In this document: positions 40,641 through 50,700 of the stretch, one piece after another
How positions within the stretch are numbered: the first letter of the stretch is position 1
Layout: each line of letters begins with the position of its first letter
DNA from: Erythrocercus mccallii
Taxonomy: Eukaryota; Chordata; Aves; Passeriformes; Dicruridae
DNA: 64,000 bases
Reading direction: 5' to 3'
NCBI GenBank assembly: GCA_013397435.1
Contig: VZRG01002389.1
Span: forward strand, 41,158 to 105,157
Program-made: the position numbers and the translations under genes
The notes under the pieces: model-generated
Database searches by the model: none
Told to the model about the DNA's origin: nothing
Seen by the model: only the letters and a program-made list of their open reading frames with translations

Positions 40641-43056
40641 TTTGGATGGCTGTGTGGCATCCAGGAATGGCAACATTCCCAATGGTGCTCTAGCAGGATT
40701 CAGCACTGTGGGCAGAGAGGATGGATCCCTTCTGAGCTCCCTTCTCGAGCTGCTCTGCTGGCCACATCCTCCTCTTCAAAACCAACAGCTGTCATTCCAA
40801 CACCCTTGTTAAAAACAGGCAAAATACCCTTTCCTCCAAGGAAAAAAATCCTCTTTCCTTCTCTCTTCTTCCTCAAAGGCCTTGTACGCAAATACCAAAG
40901 ACCTCTGTAGTGCAAATAATTGAGCTCGAAACACCTTTATCTTCCAGACTTCCCAAGGAACAGCCCAGAAATAGCCTGAGGGAACAAACTGAGGGGAGAG
41001 GGTGCTCATGTCCTGACACAGGGTTACAGTTCTTCAAGCCCTGAAGGGTGTTTGGTTCTTCCAAGGACAAGCCATATTGCAGGAGAATTTCAGAATGGGG
41101 CATGCTTAATGTTGTTTAAACTTTCAGGACAGAGGTGTAGCTCAAATAGTTATTCTCGACAGAGGTCTTTGTGACTTTTATCCTGAAGTTCAGGAAATTA
41201 ATGTCCTATCCTAAGTTGGCTGAGTGTAAAAATTTTTCTACGTGGAGGAACTGATTAGTGTAATAATGTCACCACTCTCTTAATAGACAGTTTTACAGTT
41301 GTAAATCTTGCAGGTGTTAAGAGTCAGACCTAAATATTTTGCTCTTTATGAATTTCATTAGCTTTAATTGCTTCAGTTTACCTTCATACAGGATATCTAA
41401 ATTATGAACTGCAGAACACTGCTGGATATGCACAGAAATCCACAGGATTAATATTCTTGGATTTTCTAGCTGTTCACTAACTTAGAAAGAGAGGCACAGC
41501 TCTGTGCAGCCCTCTCCTGAGATGGTAAGTGAAGGCTGTGGGGCTGTGGACGGGTAACTCGAATGGCTGAGAGCAGAAAAGGAAATCCACTGCCATGACT
41601 AGGAAAGGAGCAGTCCAGGAGACAACATCTTAACATTTGGGAACTGTGCTTTGCTGTATTATGTTTTCTTCAATTCCCCGATGCAATAAAAATATTTTAT
41701 GTCCAGTCTTGGGCCTTGTGACTAGGCTCAATAACTAAGTATGGTCTAAAAGGCAAGCTTTATTGTTTATTATTCATCACTACGACATTAACTCTTTTTT
41801 CCCTAGTGTATGTTTTATCGTTACATGACAGGGATGAAACCCCTCCACAAAACTGACAAACAAATACATGAAAACTTATACTGGAGTCCAGGCTGACACT
41901 GGTTTCAGCGTGTTTTAGAATACAAGTGTAATGTTTTGAAATTTGACCTCAGGGACAATCTTATGTCTCTGGACCAGATAACTTGTTTGGTTGGTGCCTC
42001 CATGGAGACTGCTGAAGCCAAAACAGGCTTTCTTTGATTGGCCCTCAAGGCATGGGTTAATTAATGGGATTCAAATGAACCATTGGATCCTGTCACAATG
42101 CCCTCACGCCAGTGGCATTTTTAGTTACATGTTCTACATACTAAATCGTCTCCAGAGTTCTAAAGGAAACTGGGGGATTTTGTGGTCTTATCTGGCACTT
42201 GGATAATCTTAAATGTTGAGATTCCTAAACGATGGCATTAGTGGTTTAAACAAAAGAGTTGCACTGAAACCCAGCTTGAAATCTACAAACTGAAATTTAC
42301 AAACAATCACTCTTCTACTCTTTCCACCAGCCCCACTGGGGAAGCTGAAATGATGGTTTGGAGAAATTCGCACAACGACGGTTTGGATGCTCAGATTGGT
42401 GTGCTTTGAATATTGCTAAAGGCCAGCATTCACTTCTTTTCTTGTTTCAAATGCTTTTGGCAAAATATCTTCTTTGATGATCTTTCTTTTAGTGCTTAAT
42501 AATGCTTCATAACGCCATAATTATTGTGAAAAGATTTATGTTGAAATTGATGCACCTCTGCACTTTCTCTTTTATTTTTTTCCCGTTATTTCTTTAAATG
42601 CCCCTATATGGTACAACCATCACTTTGTCACTTTTTAATAAACTTACGCCTGGGTGAATGGCAGCATCGTCGGTTTCCCTTCATGCCAAGGCACACTAGG
42701 GGGACTATTTCTCTGCAGTGTGAGAGCACTGGGGCTAAACAACACAGCAGCGATCCCATTCCAGGACTTGTAGTTTAGTAATCTGCAAAAAAAAAAATTG
42801 TTAAAAAAATGATTAGAATGATTTTTGTTAAAAGTTTACTATTAATGTTCTTTCTTTAATAGTATCTTGTTTATTGATTATATTTAGTTGCTATCATTTC
42901 TTATTTAACCCTTTTCTGCCCGAGTGAAGGAGACGGAGAGCACCCAGGGCAGAGATGGTGAATGACTTCGATCATTTTAAAGGGATTTTTTTACTTTTTT
43001 CCCCCCCTTTTTTATGCTAAGGCAGTTTCAGCTTGCTGAGAGGAGTTGACTTTGGC
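40641..43056. other. Proximal upstream region of GAB1
   Basis: AT-rich and CpG-poor up to the sharp island border. No exon or repeat recognised. A short A run is at 42786-42798 and a T/C-rich tract at 42986-43013. Confidence 0.55.
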
Positions 43057-43089
43057 CGCGCTATTTTTAATAGGGCTCTTTCGGTTGGG

Positions 43090-43122
43090 TTTTGTTTGTT
43101 TGTTTGTTTGTTCTCCCCTCAG
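43090..43122 (+). other. Candidate 3' splice site at the edge of the CpG island
   Basis: A repeated TTTG tract passes into TTCTCCCCTCAG, with the AG at 43121-43122 and G as the next base. It has the form of a strong vertebrate acceptor. If used, an upstream non-coding exon would join a leader exon running from 43123 through the GAB1 start to 44121. Confidence 0.35.
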
Positions 43123-43732
43123 GGACCGAGCCCGTCCCTGGCTCCCGTCCCCTCCGCTCCGGCCGCGCCGCCGCAGTCCCGGCCGGCGGCCGCCTACAGC
43201 TCCCAGGATCCCTCTGGCAGCTCCGGCCGGCCCTCCCCGCCCGCCTCGCCGCCTCCGAGCCCTTGTTGTTTGAAAAGGCTCCGCCGGAGTTTCGGGGGGA
43301 GCCGCAGCGCTCGGCGCGGGGGCAAAAGGGGCTCGGCGCGGGGGGGACACGGCGCCGCCGATTCCAGGGCCAAGCCCTCCCTCAGCGGCCGGCAGGGAGC
43401 GGACCCAGCCCCCGAGGCAGACCCCCGCCCCGCCACTCCCCGCCGAGGGGAAAGGCGAGGGAGGGAAGGCAGGAGTGCTGCCCATCCCCTCCTCCCGGCG
43501 CAGGGGGAGGAGGAAGAAGGGGAAGGAGCGAGCCGGGGAGCCGCGGCGGCCGGCGCTGGGCTCGGCGGGCGGGAGGGAAGGAGGGAGCGAAGCCCCCGCG
43601 GCCCTGCCCGGCGGGAGGGTCCCGGCGCGCAGGGGCGGTGCCAGCGGCGCGGGGCGGTGGCCGGAGCCTGGATCCTGCCCCGGGACAACGAAGTTGCGGC
43701 GGGGCGGCGGCCGCCCCTGTTGGTCTCTCCCG

Positions 43733-43744
43733 ATGTCCGTGTGA
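43733..43744 (+). other. Three-codon upstream ORF in the presumed GAB1 leader
   Basis: ATG TCC GTG TGA encodes only Met-Ser-Val. It is the sole ATG between about 43,080 and the GAB1 start codon, and sits 317 bases upstream of it. It would be in the mRNA only if transcription starts upstream of 43,733. Minimal uORFs usually allow reinitiation downstream and can tune translation. The base at -3 is C and the base after the ATG is T, so the start context is weak and leaky scanning is likely. Confidence 0.5.
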
Positions 43745-43838
43745 CTCGGCGGCGGCGAGGAGGAGGAGGAGGCAGGGGGGGACCCTCCCGCCTCAGCCCC
43801 GCTCGCCGCCCCGCTCCGCTCCGGCGGGCTGTTGTGCG

Positions 43839-43851
43839 AGAGAGAGAGACA

Positions 43852-43888
<37 letters not shown>
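43839..43888 (+). repeat. (GA)n followed by (CA)18 microsatellite in the GAB1 leader
   Basis: A short GA run (43839-43849) continues into 18 uninterrupted AC/CA units (43853-43888). It ends 161 bases before the GAB1 start codon, inside the CpG island, so it is probably transcribed as 5' UTR. Alternating purine-pyrimidine DNA of this type can adopt Z-form and is usually length-polymorphic. Confidence 0.95.
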
Positions 43889-43890
<2 letters not shown>

Positions 43891-44049
43891 CGCGCCCCGT
43901 CCCGCCCCGCAGCCCCGGGAGGCCGGGCCGGGCGCGGTGCTGCCGCCGCCGATCGCGGCTCCCTCGGCCGGGCCGGCCCGGGCGCCGCTGCCTGAGGAAA
44001 AGAAGGAGCAGGAGGCGGAGGGAGCGCCCCGGCGGGCAGCGGCGCAGCC

Positions 44050-44121
44050 ATGAGCGGCGGCGAGGTGGTCTGCTCGGGCTGGCTCCGAAAGTCCCCGCCG
44101 GAGAAGAAGTTGAAACGCTAC
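44050..44121 (+). CDS. GAB1: GAB1, first coding exon (codons 1-24, start of the PH domain)
   Basis: GAB1 is a cytoplasmic docking adaptor. Its N-terminal PH domain binds PIP3 at the plasma membrane, and its long disordered tail recruits SHP2, PI3K p85, GRB2 and CRKL after receptor tyrosine kinase activation, including MET. Seen here: an ATG followed by 24 codons starting [15 protein letters not shown] and ending KKLKRY, which is the known GAB1 N-terminus. GAB2 differs, beginning MSGGGDVVCTGW. These residues form the first strand of the PH domain and the basic loop leading to the next. The start is well supported: an in-frame TGA lies at 43993-43995, 19 codons upstream, there is no other in-frame ATG between, and a purine (G) is at -3. 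The exon ends after a complete Tyr codon, so the intron is phase 0. The following exon should begin A-W-K-R-R-W-F but does not occur in the remaining 19.9 kb. The exon is partial only because the window ends inside intron 1. Confidence 0.96.
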
Positions 44122-44127
44122 GTGAGT
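44122..44127 (+). other. GAB1: 5' splice site of GAB1 intron 1
   Basis: GTGAGT follows the Tyr24 codon directly. It is a near-perfect vertebrate U1 donor. It falls exactly where the conserved GAB1/GAB2 protein alignment is interrupted, since the genomic frame then reads unrelated residues beginning V-S-V-L. It defines a phase 0 intron. Confidence 0.93.
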
Positions 44128-45964
44128 GTCCTCTCCCACTCGCGGGCCGCGCTCCCCTTTACTCCCTTCTCTTCCTCCCTGCCCCGCTTCTCTCCCGCCG
44201 GAGCTCCGCGCTCCGCTCCCGCCGGCCCGGCCCGGCCTCCCCGCGCGGTCCCTCCCGGCCGGGCCCGTTCCAGCCGGGACCTCTGCACGGCACGTCCCGT
44301 GCAGCTTCCCCAGCCTCTATTTTCCTTTTATTCCTACTTCCTTTCTTTTTTTTTTTTTTCTTTTTCGTTTTTTATAATTTTTTTTTCCCTCTTTAAACAA
44401 GGGGCGCAGAGCGGTCAGATGTTTCAGCCCAGTTTTTATCGCCTTTCCGAGGGAGTCGGGAGAGGGAGGGGGCGGAGTTTTCCCCTCTTCCCTCAGGCTC
44501 CGGGCTCGCTGTATGTATCTTTTTAAAGGTAAACACTTGCCGTCCCGGGGCTGGTGCCCGAGCCCGGGGAGGGCTCGGGGTGCGCCGCTCCCGGGATCGC
44601 ACCCGGGCTTGGTGGCCCGGAGACGGCGGCAGCCGAGGATGCCCCGGGAGCGCTCCCGCTGGGCCGAGCAGAGCTCTGCCTTTGCTCTCCACGCCGGAAA
44701 AAAAACCCCCACAAAACCAGAGGAGAGAGTTGTGAGAGAAGCGCCCGTGTCTTTGCCGAAGTTGTTGCACCGCTGTTGCTCGGCGGTGGCTGCGCCGGCG
44801 GCGGAGCGGACACGGCGCTGCTGGCAGGAAAATGGAGCGAGCGCCTTTGCTGAGCGGGCAGATTCCGTGACAGGGCACAGCGGAGCTGCGGGGCCGCCGG
44901 GGAGGCTCTCAGGTCACGTAGGAGGGATGGGTGATGCCAGCAGTCATCGCTGCTGCCTGAGCCCTTTCCCATTGGCACCCGCCTTGTTTCGCGGCATCTG
45001 TGTAATTGGGACAAAATGTTGGGCCTTTTTTTTTTTCCTCCTTTTTTTTTTTATTTTTCCCCCCAGTGTTCCACCCCCTTTTTTTTTAAGCAGCTAAGCT
45101 TCAGATTTATTTGAGAATACAGATCTTAACGTGACCGTGTTATTTTTGTCTGTTAGCGATTAGCAGCTTCTTCTCAAAGAACTGTTCTGGGCGGTTTTTT
45201 TAAATGCCAGGAAATTTGTGAAATGAGACTCTATGTAAATTAAAAAAATAATATTTGGAGTAGCCCATTCTCTGGTTCCCAGTGTCAAAAATCCTACTTA
45301 TGTGAAGAAATCAGAACATCATGATAGGTCATAGCAGGTTTCTGCTTCCCTGCTGGATTGGACATGGACTGTATTTTTGGCCGATTCTCCACGTCTGTGT
45401 GTGTATTCACAGGATGCCTTTTCACCAATGTGTAGGAATTAAAAGCAGTATTCATGTTTTTAAAAACTTCTAATAAATTTTACACTCAAACTCCAAATCC
45501 CATGAAGGTTGCTGTCTGTAAATGGACAGAGTTTGCCCTCCTAAATCGATCTCATAAATCAGTCTCCAAATATGTCAACTTTTTTTCCATGTAGCTGCCC
45601 CTTCAGTGTATTTATAGCTCCACTTCTGTACTGGAATTACACCAGAACCTTTGAGGGGAAAACCCTGACTACAGCCCTGGTCAAGTGGTTCCCTGTCCTA
45701 AAGAATTAATTTCTTCATTTTCACTTGAAAGGGGGATCTGCTTTCTGAGTAGGCAGAGTATCAGGGTGATACCATAGCAAGCTTATGTGTGATTTGGTCA
45801 CTAACAGTGCATCACCATGCACTGTAGGCCATATGGTCATGAGGTTAAATCTTGCACATTATTTTTGGCTCTTTTCTGCTTGTGTAAAAGAAAGGTACCA
45901 CTTAGAGAAGGACTTAAAGTAAAATTCCTCCTGTAGTGCCTGATCTGTTGCAGGCTGAAGGCTG

Positions 45965-46275
45965 ACGCTCCCTTCAAAGACCTAAAAGTGACCTTGACAT
46001 TACGGTCGCCGTCTTCGAGCAAACAAAAAGTTGACGTACTTAAGACGATGAACTTTAGCTGAGTGCACTGGCTGGAGAGTTGGCTTGTGCTCCCTGTAAT
46101 TCTACACTTAAGCGAAGGCACAGCAGAGAGCTGCCTTTTCCAAAGCTTTACGGTGGTGGTATTTCGAGGGGCTGCACCAGATGAAGAGATGGGAAAGTGA
46201 TTTCGATAGGAAACTGCTTTTCTGCAGCGCATTCTTTTCACGTGTATATATGGAAAATCGGAACTTCGCGCTCTA
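45965..46275. promoter_or_regulatory. Intronic CpG-retaining patch, possible intronic regulatory element
   Basis: I count 16 CpGs in about 310 bases of roughly 46% GC, close to the number expected without CpG loss, while the surrounding intron is strongly CpG-depleted. It contains TTGACGTACTT (CRE-like), CACGTG at 46239-46244 and TTCGCGCTC (E2F-like) near 46265. A 172-codon open frame on the minus strand (45837-46355) covers it. It may be an unmethylated enhancer, an alternative promoter, or a recent insertion. Confidence 0.4.
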
Positions 46276-47494
46276 TTAGGTTTTGCATGCAAGTGTTGGG
46301 GCAAACCCAGGTTACCATCTGGGACTGGAGATAAAAAGGCTGAAATTGCAGTCAAATATGGTTTAGTTCTTAGGAAGGGTGAAAAGGAGCACTTTGAAGC
46401 TAGTACACAGACATATGTTTCACAGGGACTTCAATTTTTAGTTTGAAACGGTTGGATGTGGTATTAAAGCTAGCTTATACTCATTTTGAGGATGAAAAAA
46501 GTAAAAACACTCCAACCAACCCTGTCCTGCAGGTGGAATAATCAGATTTCCTTGAGTGTATGCCTTAATGCCATGGATGTCTGTTTCCCTTCTAAGGAGT
46601 TCTGTTCTCATGCCTTGTTCGTATGTTTCTGGTATGGAATTAATGTTCGGACAGCCATTGGCACCTGCTGTCAGTTCCCTGGGGCTGGAGGTCAGAACAG
46701 TTTGTTTGAGGGACTAGGGTGGTCATTTCCAGCAGCAGATCTCTGGGGAAAGCACAGGTAACTTTTGGTGCTGGTCAGGGGTCCAAGATGTGGATTTAGC
46801 AGAGCAGAAGGAAAAAGGAGCTGGGGCTAAATCCTGCACAGCTCTCCACAGCCTATGCTGTGGTTTCACGAGTACATGAAAGAACTTGTTTGTGCAGACA
46901 GATGGAGGACTGCTAAGTTTCACAGCTTCTGCTATCTTCTTGTACGTTTTTCTTTCTTCCCTTGTTCCGTGGCCTTCAGCTTTGCAAACGTTTATGTGCT
47001 CACTTTAACTTGCTGTGATTTTTCTGTCCCCTTATTTTTACAAAATGTAATTGGAAAGCCCCTTTCTCCCCATCTGTCCTTTAAAATGGGACAGTAAACC
47101 TTGGCTTCGTGGTTTTCTGTTGCGTTGCAGTTCTGCTGTGCACGTGCCAGTTAAAATAGCTGATGCTTTGTGGTGGCAGCACAGAAGGTTTTTACTGCCA
47201 TTATGCTGGAAACCACCAGATATTTAAACACAGCTGTCCTTGGTAAGGCAAGGAAGAAAAGCTTGAGGGAATAGGAATAAGTCTTAAATTCTCTCCTAAA
47301 ATGACTATGCGTTTGTCTGGGGTAGGCTAGGGCTCAGTAGGACACCTGCATGTGCTTTAAATCAGAGCCTTAGCATTGATGGTTGGTTTATTGAACCACT
47401 TTGTAGAAAGTCTACTGATGTAGTATAATAATTCCCAGTATTCTGAGGGAATCTCATCAGGGCATATAAATATGATGCCAAGAGGTTGATGCCT

Positions 47495-47783
47495 GACTCT
47501 TTTCAGTGGTCCTCAGTGACAGGATGAGGAGCAGTGGCCATAAACTAAAACCACAAGAAGTTTCACCTTAACATGAGGAAGAATTTCTCTACACTGAGAG
47601 GGGCAGAGCACTGGAACAGGCTGTCCATGGAGGTTGTGGAGTCTCCCTCTCTGGAGACATTCCAACCCCACCTGGGTGTGTTCCTGTGTCACCTGCTCCA
47701 GGTGACCCTGCCTTGGCAGGGGTTTGCACTGGGTGATCTCCAGAGGTCCCTTACAACTCTAACTGTTCTGGGATTCTAATATG
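47495..47783 (+). mobile_element. CR1 LINE 3' end, plus strand
   Basis: The segment starts CTCTTTTCAGTGGTCCTCAG and includes ACATGAGGAAGAATTTCTCT, then CACTGGAACAGGCTGTCCAT, GAGGTTGTGGAGTCTCCCTC and CACTGGGTGATCTCCAGAGG, with an ATTCT-type tail. Translated, it gives the C-terminus of CR1 ORF2 (R-K-N-F-S-T, H-W-N-R-L, E-V-V-E-S-P-S-L-E). It is a 5'-truncated copy within GAB1 intron 1, in the same orientation as the gene. Confidence 0.94.
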
Positions 47784-50700
47784 TCCTACTTAGAAATACA
47801 TTTTATTGGATAAAAGGTAAAACTCCCTCAAAAAGACTCTGTATAGACTAAACACTTTTTGGGATTAATTGGTTCAGATTTTTCTGTATCTAATAGACTT
47901 CCCCATTCTTCTTAAGTTCAGTTCATAAGATGATTTTTATAAGCAAATTAAGAAACCTTAATTTTGATGTAAGTATGACTAAAAATCCTGTAGTTATTTG
48001 ACTATTCCTATTGATAATTCATTTAGTTGTTTAAAAGCAAGGAGTTTAAAATGAGAAATGGACTTGATCTCCCTAGGATGTAAGGGGCACTGATATGATT
48101 TAGACGAGGCTACAGATAGCATCTCCTTGCTTTCTAATCTTTTCAGCTGTATACACTGACTAAAAAAGTGCCAGATTATTAAGCTAGTTATTGATTTTTA
48201 AACTAGAGGCTCAGACAGCGTAGGTACAGAAGGGGAATATTTTGCTGTGGTTTCATTGGCAGTTGCTCTTTGGCACTTATCACATAAGTGCATCTTCTGT
48301 CTTGAGTAATACTTAAGTGTGCTAAGATATGTAATGGTGTTCAGAAATGTTCTATTAAGCAGGATAGTTGTAATTTGGTAAAAGCTGCAGTGCCTGACCA
48401 AGGCCTTTTTTCTGGAAGACACCTGTTTGTGTTAAGCTTGCTTTTTTTTTTTTTTTGTGCTCTTTCATCAGCATAGTGAACAAATTTAAGAAGTGGTTGG
48501 TTTACAGGAAAAAAAAGCCAAACCAAGGTGAACTTGTCTGACATAATTCAATACTGTCCCTGTGGAACTGGGTCAAGTTAAGTTAACTCAAGACAGATGA
48601 GTATAATCAAGTAACATTATGTAACATCTTTGTGTTCTGAACTTGATTGTGCTTGAACTACTCGAGAAGTTGCTGAAGACCTCACAGGGATTGGCGTGCA
48701 GGCAGGAAACCTTCCTTCTGGAAGGAAGTCTGAGCCTCCCCTTCTGCTGTGCTCTGGTCAGAAAACAGCAGTTTGACTTTTGATCCTTTCAAACATGGGC
48801 TAGTAAACCATAACCATGAAGTTGAAGGCAGGACGAAACCCAGTGTTTTTGTTGATTATAGGAGGAAGCTGTGTTGTGTGCCAACTAAAGATGCTGATAC
48901 AATCTTGGGTATGACTTTAGGACTGTAGCTACGTCCTGAGCTTGCTGTTGGGATGCAAGTCTCACTTGAGGAGCGTGAAACTCATCAGACAAGTATTTGT
49001 CATCTTTGGCAGGGCATCAGCAGCTGGTGTTGACTTTGCTGCCAAAGCTGTAGCACTCTTGGTGCCTGACCTGTGGTGCATGCTCAGAATTAACTCCCAG
49101 AGCATGGTTGCAGAGGGTAAGAGCAGGTACCAGCATATAAAACAGATTAAGAAGTCTAATGTGTGCATAGTAAGATTATCTTCCTCTAGTTATCATAGTT
49201 TTTATGTGCTTTATCATACTATTGATTTAAGCATCTCTGAGTTTGGGGGGTCAGATGGTACCTGAACCACTTGACTGCTTTTGTTCCTTGGTGTAGATAG
49301 GAAAATTGGAGACCTAATTAACAGAAATTGTCCTGTTCCTCTTGAAGTGTGGGTGAACTACTGGACATATGAAATAAGCCAATTATTCTAAATATGTTAA
49401 ATGGTGGGAAAAAATTTTTCTAACAGCTGTGAAATAATAACTCTTAATTTGAGAACAAAGTAGCTGAGAAATGAAGGAAGAATCAAATTCTGGCTTTTTG
49501 TGATACTGAAGGTGGTTCTCAGTTGGGTGTATAGCAACTTATGGATGCCTTTTCACTATTGCTTCTGTGTTTTGCTAAGTCTTTTAATGAGATTTGGTGC
49601 AGCTCATCACAGGGGATTACAGTTCAGTGAGAAACTAACAAGGAGCAGGGAGGGGAAGTGGGAAACAAATCAGTGTCTGCCACTTTCTTGATGCTGCATA
49701 GTGGCTGCTCCTCCATGTCAGCAGAGTCTTGCAGCGTTGAAATTAAGTAGAAGTAACATATGTACTAAGCAGAGGAAATAATGCAATACCATGATTATAG
49801 TTTCCAGTTATACACAGATGAGCTTGTTCTGCATGCCTTTTGGTCAATCATCAGCCCAAAGCAGCTGTGTGAAATGTCAATTGGATAAATTGAGAAAAGA
49901 ATGTTTTATTGGACAGTTTAGCTTAAAAAAGTATAGACCTTGATTGTCAAAATGCACAGCAATTCTGGAAACCTTTGGCAGAGCAGGTAACTCTTTCAGC
50001 TGTGAGGTAATTCTTGGTATTCAGCAGTCCCTTATTTAGAGAGAAAAGAAAGTGACAAACGGAACTGTTTCTAGTGTCCTTTTTCTCTCCCTCTTTAAGT
50101 TTTAAAAGTCTTGGAATGATGATTTGGTCACTTCTAAGGCATGTTTTATTTTTGTCTTTTTTTGACATAACTTTTGGGATCACATTATTAAAATCAAATG
50201 CTCTCTTCTACAGACATTTAGGAAACATTTACTCCCCATTATATTTTATTGATGGCTTTGATACAAGTGTTGGCCAAAAAAGTGAAAGAAACATCAGTGA
50301 TTCAAAATGTAGTAAATTTAAGAGTATAAACTTGTGGATTGTAGATGACTCTGGCTTGGATATCTTATACTTCTTTAGTCCTTCTCTCACCTTTTCCTAG
50401 TCTAAAAGTAAACGCCACTGAACTGTATTGGGTGAAATACTTTCCTAAATCAAGAAGGGGAGTACAACTGATGAGGTGCAAGTTTTGGTTTGATGCAGAG
50501 CTAAGATTCACCTCCTTATTTTTTCATTCCCACATTTGCAATGTGGCAGTGACAACATTCTTGAGACCTTTTCAAAATTACCTTTCTATTTTCTGTGCTT
50601 CAGTGAGTAATCATCTTGTTGCCAATAGAAGCAAGTTCAACTGTTGCAATTTCATTGCAGTGTTTCATTAGGAGGGCCAAACCTTATGTCTTGCAAATTA

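Larger units (their letters stand above)
43057..44920 (+). promoter_or_regulatory. GAB1: CpG-island promoter and 5' leader region of GAB1
   Basis: This is the only long CpG-dense, very GC-rich block in the window, and it contrasts sharply with the AT-rich DNA on both sides. It covers the presumed transcription start, the whole 5' leader, exon 1 and the first 0.8 kb of intron 1. There are GC-box-like motifs (for example around 43633, 43650 and 44468) and no convincing TATA box close to the leader, as expected for a broadly expressed CpG-island gene. The exact transcription start cannot be read from sequence. The leader contains a single ATG (43733) before the GAB1 start, a GA/CA tract and G-rich runs. 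The borders are drawn by eye where CpGs become frequent. Confidence 0.88.

Noticed and set aside
1..43056. Search for the USP38 3' end or any other neighbouring gene
   Set aside because: Known human gene order places USP38 upstream of GAB1, but no exon-like homology was found anywhere in this interval.
43012..44396. Open frames of 285 to 434 codons on both strands across the CpG island
   Set aside because: Very high GC removes stop codons in all frames. The translations are Pro/Arg/Gly/Ala-rich, run through the CA repeat, mostly lack a true ATG, and overlap each other on both strands. Only the 24-codon GAB1 exon has homology.
44122..44526. Continuation of the GAB1 frame beyond codon 24 to a stop at 44526
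   Set aside because: The residues after Tyr24 do not match GAB1, and a consensus donor sits exactly at the point of divergence, so this is intron read-through.
45027..45066. Long T-rich tract ending CCCCCAG, a strong acceptor-like site in early intron 1
   Set aside because: No coding block or good donor follows within a plausible exon length, and the GAB1 PH-domain continuation is absent. Kept only as a cryptic site.
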